Shown here piece by piece: positions 1 to 7,570 of a stretch of DNA of 17,896 nt. Position 1 is the stretch's first letter, and each line of letters starts with the position of its first letter. The notes beneath the pieces were generated by a model that saw only the letters and a list, made by a program, of their open reading frames with translations, searched no databases and was not told where the DNA came from. Source of the stretch: Bacteroidia bacterium (GTDB lineage: Bacteria > Bacteroidota > Bacteroidia > Bacteroidales > CAJPTX01); contig CAJPTC010000039.1 in NCBI GenBank assembly GCA_905373475.1, forward strand, positions 1 through 17,896, in the 5' to 3' direction. A program made the translations under genes and the position numbers.

Positions 1-55
1 TTTTTATAGGCTAAACATCTCTTCTGCGGCGTTGCATTTATTGCTTGAATTTGGG
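1..55. repeat. Left module of a dispersed repeat, copy 1
   Basis: This segment recurs in the same orientation at 13826-13880. 52 of 55 positions match, with differences at positions 21, 42 and 43. The match stops at position 56. Because the copy begins at the first base of the window, it may extend further left. At the other site the module begins in the T run of a terminator, so this copy may also follow a gene end outside the window. The second copy is followed by a 172-bp module that is absent here. No coding function is evident. Confidence 0.8.
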
Positions 56-122
56 GTCTTTATTCCTTATATAGGCGTAATTACGCTCTTTTGCGCTTTA
101 GGTATTTTCTGCAACTCTGTGG

Positions 123-149
123 TTTGTACTCTAACGTTCTGTATATTTG
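123..149 (+). promoter_or_regulatory. Candidate Bacteroidota promoter for the SPFH gene
   Basis: TATATTTG at 142-149 fits the Bacteroidota -7 consensus TAnnTTTG exactly. A TTTG at 123-126 could serve as the -33 element, but the 15-nt spacing is shorter than the usual 19-21 nt, so the upstream element is doubtful. Transcription from here would start near 155 and leave a leader of about 65 nt before the ATG at 220. This also argues against the longer reading frame that opens at 91. Confidence 0.4.
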
Positions 150-219
150 TACGTACAATTATCATAAAGAGGGGCTGCGAGGTACACTCCTTCTAACCAA
201 TTACAGAAAGGGCGAGGTA

Positions 220-1434
220 ATGGGCTTGATGGACTTTATTAAAGGCGAATTTATAGACGTCATTGAGTGGGTCGACCAAACGAATGATACGCTATTATGG
301 AAATTCCCGCGTCGCGATAATGCCATTAAAAATGGAGCTCAGCTCACCGTGCGTGAGTCGCAGATGGCGGTATTTATCGACGAAGGAAAGTTTGCCGACG
401 TATTTATGCCAGGGCGTTACCAGCTTACTACGCAGAATATGCCCATTCTGACCACGTTGCGCTCTTGGAAGCATGGTTTTAGTTCTCCTTTTAAGGTGGA
501 TATAATCTTCGTGAATACGAAGCAGTTCATAGACCAAAAGTGGGGAACCAAGCAGCCAATCTTGTTGCGCGACCCTGAGTTCGGTCCTATTCGCATACGT
601 TCGTTCGGAACGTTTGCTTTTCGTATTGACGAGGATCCGAAGACCTTCATCAAGGAGATCGCGGGGACGAACCCCGAATTTACTTCGGAGGAGATAGCGG
701 CACAAATTCGCAATTTTATTGTTACGCGTTTTACGGATGCCGTAGCAGAGTCGAAAATTCCAGTGCTCGATATGGCGTGTAACCTTAACGAGTATTCTGA
801 GAAGATTCAGGAGATCTTAACACCTAGTGTTGCACAATACGGATTGAAGCTTACCACGTTCTTAGTGGAAAATATCTCGCTCCCCGAAGCTGTACAAGAG
901 GCACTCGATCGGCGTACCAGTATGGGCATAATTGGTGCTCAGAATATGGGGACGTATACGCAGATGCAGTTTGCCGATTCTATGGGAAATGGGGGACAGG
1001 CAGGTCCTGCTTCAGATATGGCGCAGAGCATGATGGGTATGGGAATGGGAATGGCTATGGCTGGACAGATGGCAAACGCCTTTAATCCGCACCAACAACA
1101 GATGGCAGGCACTATGCCACCTCCAATGCCCGGAGCTATGCCGCCCCCGATGCCAGGCGCTGCGCCTGCAATTGCAGCACACGTTGTAATAAACGGAGCG
1201 CAACAAGGTCCGTTCAATTGGCAACAACTTCAGCAAATGGTACAGATGGGGCAGTTTACGCCCGCCTCTATGGTCTGGATGGCAGGTATGCCTCAGTGGG
1301 CTGCGGCTAGTACTGTACCTGCGCTTGCGGCACTTTTCCAACCTACGCCTCCGCCGCAACAAACACCGCCCCCCCCTACAGTAACCACTTGTAGCTTTGC
1401 GGAACAGATCTATAGCGTAAATTTCTATTTCTAA
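220..1434 (+). CDS. SPFH domain protein with C-terminal GYF_2 domain
   Basis: This is a 404-aa protein of the SPFH (stomatin/prohibitin/flotillin-like) family that bacterial annotations often call virion-core-like. Residues 1 to about 250 form the SPFH part (start MGLMDFIKGEFIDVIEW, then a beta-rich region and a helical stretch). A Met/Gly/Pro-rich linker with a repeated PPPMPGA unit spans about 275-318. A GYF_2 (DUF4339) domain follows at about 320-375 (GPFNWQQL, then MVWMAGMPQW), and a Pro-rich tail ends the protein. The frame is open from 91, but ATG 220 is preferred: it follows a purine-rich GGGCGAGG, matches the family N-terminus, and lies downstream of a -7 promoter motif. The zinc-ribbon gene starts 35 nt after the stop, so the two are probably co-transcribed. 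In Bacillus the similar pair YdjI/YdjG positions PspA at stressed membranes; a similar scaffold role here is inference. The tail depends on a C8 tract. Confidence 0.88.
   Translation: MGLMDFIKGEFIDVIEWVDQTNDTLLWKFPRRDNAIKNGAQLTVRESQMAVFIDEGKFADVFMPGRYQLTTQNMPILTTLRSWKHGFSSPFKVDIIFVNTKQFIDQKWGTKQPILLRDPEFGPIRIRSFGTFAFRIDEDPKTFIKEIAGTNPEFTSEEIAAQIRNFIVTRFTDAVAESKIPVLDMACNLNEYSEKIQEILTPSVAQYGLKLTTFLVENISLPEAVQEALDRRTSMGIIGAQNMGTYTQMQFADSMGNGGQAGPASDMAQSMMGMGMGMAMAGQMANAFNPHQQQMAGTMPPPMPGAMPPPMPGAAPAIAAHVVINGAQQGPFNWQQLQQMVQMGQFTPASMVWMAGMPQWAAASTVPALAALFQPTPPPQQTPPPPTVTTCSFAEQIYSVNFYF
1369..1376 (+). repeat. C8 homopolymer near the 3' end of the SPFH gene
   Basis: A run of eight C residues encodes the final proline stretch of the SPFH protein. 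As sequenced, the frame continues for 18 codons after it to TAA 1432-1434. Losing one C would end the protein almost at once (after PPPLQ at about 1383). Gaining one C would add about five residues before TAG. The tract therefore sets the C-terminal tail, either by true length variation or by a sequencing error. Confidence 0.85.
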
Positions 1435-1469
1435 GTGCCGACCTTAACTTTTATTCTTCTAGTCGTATA

Positions 1470-2603
1470 ATGGCAGAGCAAAACGACAAACTTCAGTTTC
1501 AATGCCCGTCGTGTGGCGGACAGATGCAGTATTCGCCAGAGGCTGGGAAGTTGAAATGCCTCTACTGCGAAGCGGAGCAAGCCATACCGCACATTGAAGG
1601 GGCTATTGTTGAAAACGACTACGATGAGTGGGTCGAGCGCGAGACGCGTGCACCTTTCTTTACCAAGGGAGCGCAAACAGCACCCGTAGCTGAAAAGACC
1701 GATGATTTTGGGAGTGGCGAAACGACCAATGTGCTTGAGGTAACTTGCAACCAGTGCGGCGCTACCACTACATTCGATCCACATGTACAGGCACAACGGT
1801 GCCCATTCTGCGATACGCCCCTAGAGAATAATGAGGCGCATCTTTCGCAGTTCTGGGAGCCGAACTACGTAGTACCTTTCCATTTCTCGCAGCGAGGATG
1901 CTCCGAGGTCTTTAAGAAATGGATGAAAGGCAAGTGGTTTGCGCCAAGTGCTGCTAGGCAGACGGAGATAAGCAATAACCGTTTTAAGGGAACTTACCTC
2001 CCCTACTGGACGTACGACGCGCAGATGAGTGCTTACTACACAGGGGAGCGCGGCGAGGACTATACGGAGCGCGACAGCGAGGGCAATTCGCATACTGAGA
2101 CCCGCTGGTATTCTGTGTCGGGTAGCGTTGCTAGTTTTTTTGATGACGTACTCGTACCCGCAGTAGAGAGCATAGACCGTAAAATACTAAACGAGGTAAA
2201 GGACTGGAAGATCGAGGATTACAAAACCTACAATCCTGCTTATTTTGCAGGCTTTGTTACGCAGATCTACACCCTCGATTTTATAAAAGGCTTTGAGTAT
2301 GCCCAGAGCTTTATTGAGGAAAAAACGCGTCAATTGGTAAAGGACGACATAGGGGGCGATCATCAAAACATCACCACGCTAGATATCACGCTTGACGATA
2401 AGAAGTTCAAGCTCTTGGTGCTCCCATTCTGGATTGCTTCCTATCGTTATAAAGAGAAAATCTACCAAGTAGTAGTGAACGGTATGACGGGCAAAGTCTA
2501 TGGCAAATCGCCTGTGAGTGCCCTGAAGGTGATTCTCTTCATCCTCTTCATCATTGCTATTATTTGGGCAATTATCTACCTACCCGATCTATTGGGAGAA
2601 TAG
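1470..2603 (+). CDS. TFIIB-type double zinc-ribbon protein with C-terminal membrane anchor
   Basis: This is a 377-aa protein with two zinc ribbons. The first has Cys12, Cys15, Cys30 and Cys33 (CPSC and CLYC); the second has Cys93, Cys96, Cys111 and Cys114 (CNQC and CPFC). A mixed region of about 230 residues follows, containing an acidic/polar loop (GERGEDYTERDSEGNSHTE). A single hydrophobic segment at about 354-371 (ILFILFIIAIIWAIIYL) ends six residues before the C-terminus. The layout implies a cytoplasmic body tail-anchored in the inner membrane. Bacterial families with this design, such as Bacillus YdjG, sit beside SPFH proteins and act with PspA in membrane-stress responses. The 35-nt gap to the SPFH gene fits that pairing. 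The exact role is not established here, and no PspA/IM30 gene is visible. Confidence 0.87.
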   Translation: MAEQNDKLQFQCPSCGGQMQYSPEAGKLKCLYCEAEQAIPHIEGAIVENDYDEWVERETRAPFFTKGAQTAPVAEKTDDFGSGETTNVLEVTCNQCGATTTFDPHVQAQRCPFCDTPLENNEAHLSQFWEPNYVVPFHFSQRGCSEVFKKWMKGKWFAPSAARQTEISNNRFKGTYLPYWTYDAQMSAYYTGERGEDYTERDSEGNSHTETRWYSVSGSVASFFDDVLVPAVESIDRKILNEVKDWKIEDYKTYNPAYFAGFVTQIYTLDFIKGFEYAQSFIEEKTRQLVKDDIGGDHQNITTLDITLDDKKFKLLVLPFWIASYRYKEKIYQVVVNGMTGKVYGKSPVSALKVILFILFIIAIIWAIIYLPDLLGE

Positions 2604-2749
2604 AGACGGGCGATGTGTAATAAATGATAATTTGTTAAGACACAACATAGAGGTTTGGTTGACAATAGATTGTTTTTACCCTAACAGGACAGAGCGACAG
2701 TGTTGCGCGTTCAGCGCTAGAAATTTTGTAACGTACTAATTTTTTAGAG

Positions 2750-5700
2750 ATGATGAAGAAAATACAAACACTGAGCGGAGTACTAGCGCTGGCTGTGCTC
2801 TTGCTTTTCCCGCTGGCTACGTGGGCGCAGACCTTTGGCGGCGGCTCGGGGACAGAACCTGACCCTTACATTATTAAAACGAAAGAGCATTTTAATGAAC
2901 TCGTAACGTCGGTACAAGGCGGCAACGATTATGCAGGAAAATATTTCTTGCAAGCTGCCAATATTGACTTGGGTGGGGTTACCATCAAGCCATTCAAATT
3001 AGCAGCGACGTATATGGGTGGTTTCTATACGCTTGGAAACTTCAAACTCGAGATTCCTGAAGAGGCAACAGAGGTTGTCTTATTCGAAATGCTTGGGGCT
3101 GTTACCCTAGATAAGATTACTGTGATACAGCCCAAAGACGAAGAGAAGAAGGATAAGAAGTTGGAAAAGCTGACTAAGTTTCGTTTTGCAAATAATGTTG
3201 CTATGACAGCTTTCCGCAATGTAAACGCAGAGCTTGATTTTGGCTCTCGCAAGACAGAATTGCTGGATTTTCTGTTTTCAGAAAACACGGGTGAGGTAGT
3301 TTTTGAAAATAGCAAGATCGCTGCAAAAATAGAATTTGCAGCTGCTCTTGCAGGTGACGTTAAGATCCAGTTTGCTGCTGATATCTCTGAATTTGCATTG
3401 CTAAATGGCGACCTAAAAGTGGAGGTTGTAAAAGGCGCAGACTTTACGGGTAATGTGGATTTGCACGCTTCGTTGGCCGAAGATGTGGAGGGTACAGTGT
3501 TAGTTGGTAAACGTGCTGTAAATGTTACAGGCGCTGGTGCAGGTACAGTAGACCAAACAAGTCGTGATGCTGCTGTTACAAAAGTCAGCGGGTGGCTTTT
3601 GTATGCTTCGGAAGCCTATGATAATGTAGGTAAAGTCTGTGCAGATGCAGGAACGCAAGCTAGTTGTGCTGGCTTTACTGATGCAAACCTTAAGATGGAT
3701 GTGGCTGCTGCCAGCACTACGAAAGTTGATGGTAGCCTGATCTACAGCCCGTCTGCTGATATGCCACGTTTTCAGAAAGGTCAGTACCCTGCACCGCGGT
3801 GGTATCGCGAAGCAGCTCGGTATCAGCGTGCAATACCATTATTGCTGAAAAACACACCAGACACTCCATTTGAGATTGAGACCCCTGCAGACTTTATTAT
3901 TGCAGCTGGGTTTATGGAGCAATTACAATTCGTAAAACAGACAGCCAATATCGATTTTGCGGCTTACGGAGAGTCTATTATGTATCCTAAAGTGGGAGCG
4001 GGGAAAACACTTGAATACGATGGCGGCGGTTACAAGATCTCGGGCTTCGGGTATAATCTTTCCAAGGAGTCGCCTCTTTCGGGATTTGCGTTGTTCACAG
4101 ATGGTAAAATTCGTAATGTCGTACTAGAGGGTGCAAAAGTAGTTGTGGCATTAGAGGGTGCAACAACGGGTAACTATGCATGTCTTGCGCTCACTCCCAA
4201 TGAACTGTCGAACTGTACACTTAATGGTTGTGAACTGACAATAAATAACGCAGGCTCATCTCAAAATGTAAATGCCGCACTACTAGCTGTTAGCATGGCG
4301 GAGAAGGGCGGTGAAAAATGCACAGATGTCGCAATCAACAATTCCAAACTAACCCTGAATGGCAATGACCTCTATGGGAACTTCGCGGCAGGTTTTGCTA
4401 CCTTAAAAGCGCAAACAGTGCGTGGGCTACTTGCGGACAATATCACAATTAACTTTAATGGCGAAGCTGAAGCTCAACCTATTGCTCTAGGTGGTTTAGT
4501 AGGTAGTAGTGAAAAGGCAAAAATTGCCAAGAGTGGTGTGAGCGGAACTATTAAAACGGCAAAGAAAGCTTCACAAATGTCTGTGGGGGGCTTTGTCGGA
4601 ATGATAGCCGATGAAAGCAACATAGAGAAGTGCTACGTGAAGGTTAGCTTAGATACTGAAAAGGTTGCTTGCTTAGGTGGCTTTGCGGGTATAGCCACAG
4701 TTGACAATTTTACAATTTCTGATAGCTATGTGAATACTCCGAAGTTTAAGAATGCAGGAGGCGATATAGCAGGTTTCATGGGTAAAACAACAGTCGACAA
4801 TTCTCGGACAGCTTTCAAAAATTGCTATACTCGTATCGCAAGTTGGGAGGCTAACACAGATGTTTCGCCTAATACACGTCCGTTTGCTACTTATCCTGGT
4901 GGGGTTGCCGATCCAAGTGACTTGAATGATTTCTTGAAGAACTGCTATTTCAATATTGTTAATGGTTATCCGACCGATCCGCAGTATAAAGAAATTACAG
5001 CAAAGAAGAATACCAATATGAGTAGTTCATCCACCTTCGTAGATTGGGATTTCGATGATACGTGGATGATCGCTGGCGAATCTCCTAATTTGCAATGGGA
5101 GCCGCTTGTACCATGGAAACCAGAAGGAGATGGAAGCGAAAAGAATCCGTACCTCATTGCTACGCTCAACAACCTGCGTTGGGTGAGTGAAAATACTGAT
5201 ATCTGGGAAGAGGGATTATACTACAAGCAAATAGCCGATATCGATGCTACCGAGTCGAAGACTTGGAACAAGAAGGATGATAAATTCCAAGGTTTCCGCC
5301 CAATAGGTAATAATACCCACAAATTCTCAGGCCAGTACGATGGTGGCGACAAAATAATTAAGAACCTGTTCATTGGTTTTGACAAGGAGGACGTCGGCTT
5401 CTTTGGCTTTGTTAATACTGCTTCAGATATTGTACTGAGTAAAATCCGTCTAGAAAATCTGAAAATAAAGACAGGAAATGCTGCTCAATATGTGGGTGGC
5501 CTTGTCGGACGTCTCACTGGCGGTTCAGGTAATGTGAAAATCTTTGAGAGCCATGTATCCCTAGACTCTATCGTAGTAGGCAGTGGTGTACAATCTGTTG
5601 GTGGTTTTGTTGGTTATGCAGACTATACGTCAACATTCCAGATCGCTTCTGCTACTGCGGCTCATGCAAAGAGTGCGATAGTTGCAAAAGCAGGTACTGT

Positions 5701-6763
5701 TGGTGGTTTTGCAGGAACCATGGAGTCTGATAATGGCACTATGCAAAAGTTGTATACGAACCTTAATGTGGTGGAAGCAGAAGGTGGTAGTGTAAATACA
5801 ATAGGAGGCTTTGTGGGATACATTAACGGTAGTGGAAGCACGGTGCTTCAGAATGCTTACAGTTTGGGTGATGTGGGCTTCCGTTCGGCAGGTATCATTG
5901 GAGCTTTTGTAGGCAAAGTCGATGGGAGTACGAAAATACAAACAACATACACCGCAGGTAAAGTACAAGATATTAATGGTACAGAGCCTGTATTGAAACT
6001 GGATGTTGGTTTTGGAGGAGATTTCTCGGGTGGAACGCTTAGTCAAAATTACTACCAGAAGAAGCAGGGCGATAAGGAGATAACGAGCCCAGGTTTCGAT
6101 GCTGCGGGTAAGTGTACTGCACTAGACAAGGCTAAGTTGCAAAGTGGCAATGCAGCTGACATGCCTGGCTTCAGCACAATAGACTGGAAGTTTGAAGCAG
6201 GTAAGTACCCAGAACTCTTGGGTATGGAACCTCCAAAGATGGGGACGGTTACTGTAAACAAGACAGGGGCAGAGAATGGTACTATTTCAGTAACGGTAGG
6301 TGGTACTGAAGTTGCAAGTGGTACGCAGTACACTGTGGGTACGGTTGTTAAGATCATGGCAAAGGCGAACGATGCTGAAAAGTTTGAAGCTCGTGTGTCG
6401 GCGAACGGAACGGCGTTAACGCTCTCGGGTGATGAGTGTACCTATACGGTCGTAGAAGGTAACAATACCATCAATGTATCGATAGTTGCTAAGGGCTCAC
6501 CAGAGCCAGGCGCTGTATCAGATGCAGTATTTGCAGGAGTGGTAGTTGCTCCGAATCCTTTTGGAGCAGAGTTGCGCATCATGAACAACGAAGCGGTAGA
6601 AGGTCGTTATGAACTCCTCACTATCCAAGGAATGGTGGTACGTGCTGGTGTTCTTGAGCCGAGTACAATGGTAGAAACTTCTGATCTTGCTTCAGGCATT
6701 TACTTCGTACGTTTCTCGGCTACGAATGGTGCTTCGAAAGTTGTAAAGGTTGTGAAGCAGTAA
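2750..6763 (+). CDS. Large secreted GLUG-repeat protein with T9SS type A sorting domain
   Basis: This is a 1337-aa protein. A signal peptide spans residues 1 to about 26 (basic start MMKKIQ, hydrophobic core, cut near ATWA|QTF). Domain-opening motifs of the form G(S/D)G..(D/N)PY.I occur near residues 33 and 795, and a related one (PFEIETPADF) near 373. GLUG motifs (GGFVG-like) begin near 581, 613, 643, 916, 951, 985, 1019 and 1051 and predict beta-solenoid blades. Residues about 1163-1250 form a small beta domain of the kind found near the end of Bacteroidota surface proteins. Residues about 1264-1337 are a T9SS type A C-terminal domain (VVVAPNPFG, LASGIYFVRF, KVVKVVKQ). The protein should be exported by Sec, passed through the outer membrane by T9SS and attached to the surface or released. 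Adhesion is the usual guess for GLUG proteins but is not proven here. Residues about 130-330 match nothing I recognise. ATG 2753 is an alternative start. Confidence 0.88.
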   Translation: MMKKIQTLSGVLALAVLLLFPLATWAQTFGGGSGTEPDPYIIKTKEHFNELVTSVQGGNDYAGKYFLQAANIDLGGVTIKPFKLAATYMGGFYTLGNFKLEIPEEATEVVLFEMLGAVTLDKITVIQPKDEEKKDKKLEKLTKFRFANNVAMTAFRNVNAELDFGSRKTELLDFLFSENTGEVVFENSKIAAKIEFAAALAGDVKIQFAADISEFALLNGDLKVEVVKGADFTGNVDLHASLAEDVEGTVLVGKRAVNVTGAGAGTVDQTSRDAAVTKVSGWLLYASEAYDNVGKVCADAGTQASCAGFTDANLKMDVAAASTTKVDGSLIYSPSADMPRFQKGQYPAPRWYREAARYQRAIPLLLKNTPDTPFEIETPADFIIAAGFMEQLQFVKQTANIDFAAYGESIMYPKVGAGKTLEYDGGGYKISGFGYNLSKESPLSGFALFTDGKIRNVVLEGAKVVVALEGATTGNYACLALTPNELSNCTLNGCELTINNAGSSQNVNAALLAVSMAEKGGEKCTDVAINNSKLTLNGNDLYGNFAAGFATLKAQTVRGLLADNITINFNGEAEAQPIALGGLVGSSEKAKIAKSGVSGTIKTAKKASQMSVGGFVGMIADESNIEKCYVKVSLDTEKVACLGGFAGIATVDNFTISDSYVNTPKFKNAGGDIAGFMGKTTVDNSRTAFKNCYTRIASWEANTDVSPNTRPFATYPGGVADPSDLNDFLKNCYFNIVNGYPTDPQYKEITAKKNTNMSSSSTFVDWDFDDTWMIAGESPNLQWEPLVPWKPEGDGSEKNPYLIATLNNLRWVSENTDIWEEGLYYKQIADIDATESKTWNKKDDKFQGFRPIGNNTHKFSGQYDGGDKIIKNLFIGFDKEDVGFFGFVNTASDIVLSKIRLENLKIKTGNAAQYVGGLVGRLTGGSGNVKIFESHVSLDSIVVGSGVQSVGGFVGYADYTSTFQIASATAAHAKSAIVAKAGTVGGFAGTMESDNGTMQKLYTNLNVVEAEGGSVNTIGGFVGYINGSGSTVLQNAYSLGDVGFRSAGIIGAFVGKVDGSTKIQTTYTAGKVQDINGTEPVLKLDVGFGGDFSGGTLSQNYYQKKQGDKEITSPGFDAAGKCTALDKAKLQSGNAADMPGFSTIDWKFEAGKYPELLGMEPPKMGTVTVNKTGAENGTISVTVGGTEVASGTQYTVGTVVKIMAKANDAEKFEARVSANGTALTLSGDECTYTVVEGNNTINVSIVAKGSPEPGAVSDAVFAGVVVAPNPFGAELRIMNNEAVEGRYELLTIQGMVVRAGVLEPSTMVETSDLASGIYFVRFSATNGASKVVKVVKQ

Positions 6764-6801
6764 GTAGTAGTGTGGTGCTCTAAGAGCGCGTGCTATGAGA
6801 T

Positions 6802-6842
6802 AAACGAGGCAGGCAGCGTTATGCTGTCTGCCTCGTTTGTTT
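6802..6842 (+). terminator. Strong intrinsic terminator after the GLUG gene
   Basis: The 16-nt arms 6802-6817 and 6823-6838 are complementary apart from one G-T wobble. They enclose the 5-nt loop GTTAT and are followed by GTTT. The hairpin lies 39 nt after the stop of the GLUG gene, so it should end that transcript. Confidence 0.85.
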
Positions 6843-7368
6843 AGCTGTAAATAAAAAAGCAGCGATGGGGCTTTGGGTGAGCCAGAAGAAGATGCGTGCA
6901 TCCAGACAGGCGAATTTTTCGTTTCGTGCACAGTTTCTTGTGTTCACGAGCCTTTTGGGATTTCTCATTTTGTGAGATTAGTACAAAAACACTACTTTCA
7001 CATATTGAACTGTGTGCGGGTGGTGTATTTTTATTTGCAAAGTAACTCCCGCGCTCTTTGCAGAGCAACTCCACTAAAGTAGTAATTGATTGATAGTCAG
7101 CATCTCCTTATTTGCAAAGTAAATCCAAACCTTTTTGCAAAGTAAATCCGACGAAGGGGAAGAAGTGCCAATGGCGTATTTTAGCAAAGACAGAGAGACG
7201 AAGTATAATGGTGCTTCGCACTCACAAGGTTAGCAAGCTTCTATACAATGCGTGCAAGGTTTGTTATTCCCCTGCTAAATTACGACGTTGAGAGAATTGC
7301 CTTATCTGTTGTTTTTGCTACGTGCATTACGTGGAGAGCAGAGCTATAATGTGCGCATTGAGCGTTCG
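6843..7368. other. Gene-poor stretch between the two convergent gene groups
   Basis: No reading frame here looks like a real protein; the short open frames have arbitrary composition and no family resemblance. The only clear structures are four copies of a 16-bp repeat (7034-7149) and two plus-strand terminators immediately to the right (7369-7388, 7404-7434). I found no exact TAnnTTTG -7 motif in this stretch. A small RNA is possible but unproven. Confidence 0.6.
7034..7149. repeat. Two pairs of a 16-bp repeat (TTTGCAAAGTAAATCC)
   Basis: Four copies in one orientation lie at 7034-7049 (TTTGCAAAGTAACTCC), 7057-7072 (TTTGCAGAGCAACTCC), 7111-7126 and 7134-7149 (both TTTGCAAAGTAAATCC). The start-to-start distance is 23 bp within each pair, and the pairs are 77 bp apart. 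The core TTTGCAAA is palindromic. Members of a pair share the last variable base (C in the first pair, A in the second), which suggests that a pair was duplicated as a unit. The function is unknown. A protein-binding array or a dispersed intergenic repeat are both possible. Confidence 0.8.
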
Positions 7369-7388
7369 CGCCTAATTTTAGGCGTTTT
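7369..7388 (+). terminator. Short hairpin with T run
   Basis: CGCCTAA at 7369-7375 pairs with TTAGGCG at 7378-7384 (closer to 6 bp with a 4-nt loop in practice), followed by TTTT at 7385-7388. This is a weak to moderate intrinsic terminator pointing right. No gene ends just before it. Confidence 0.5.
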
Positions 7389-7403
7389 GTTAAGAACGAA
7401 TAG

Positions 7404-7434
7404 GGCGGGCAGCATTTGTGCTGCTCGCCTTTTT
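7404..7434 (+). terminator. Intrinsic terminator with no visible gene upstream
   Basis: GGCGGGCAGCA (7404-7414) pairs with TGCTGCTCGCC (7419-7429) with one G-T wobble and the loop TTTG, followed by TTTTT. The design resembles the terminator at 6802-6842 (both carry GGGCAGC- or GGCAGC-type arms). Its T run serves plus-strand transcription, so it is not the terminator of the minus-strand DUF2851 gene. Confidence 0.75.
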
Positions 7435-7570
7435 ACTCGCCGTATGTTGTGCAAAAATGTAGGCGTAAAGTGGCTATGACACTTTTAGAGGAGGACTCTA
7501 TTACGGGCAAATTGCGTAGCTCAGCGTGGCGATGAGATTATTGCGTCACCTGTGCGTTCTATCTCGCGGG

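Noticed and set aside
91..219. Upstream extension of the SPFH reading frame
   Set aside because: The extra 43 residues have no family similarity, and a TAnnTTTG promoter motif lies inside them. The ATG at 220 matches the known N-terminus.
1012..1362. Histidine/serine-rich minus-strand frame
   Set aside because: It is the antisense of the Met/Gly/Pro-rich linker and GYF region of the SPFH gene, and its low complexity arises from that repeat.
2604..2749. Promoter for the GLUG gene
   Set aside because: Several TTTG/TAGATTG-like stretches exist, but none gives a -7 element with acceptable -33 spacing.
7034..7149. CRISPR-like repeats
   Set aside because: The repeats are only 16 bp, spacers are 7 and 38 bp, two copies carry mismatches, and no cas gene is near.
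7288..7479. 63-aa plus-strand frame
   Set aside because: It runs through two terminator hairpins, has Arg/Leu-rich random composition and no start signal.
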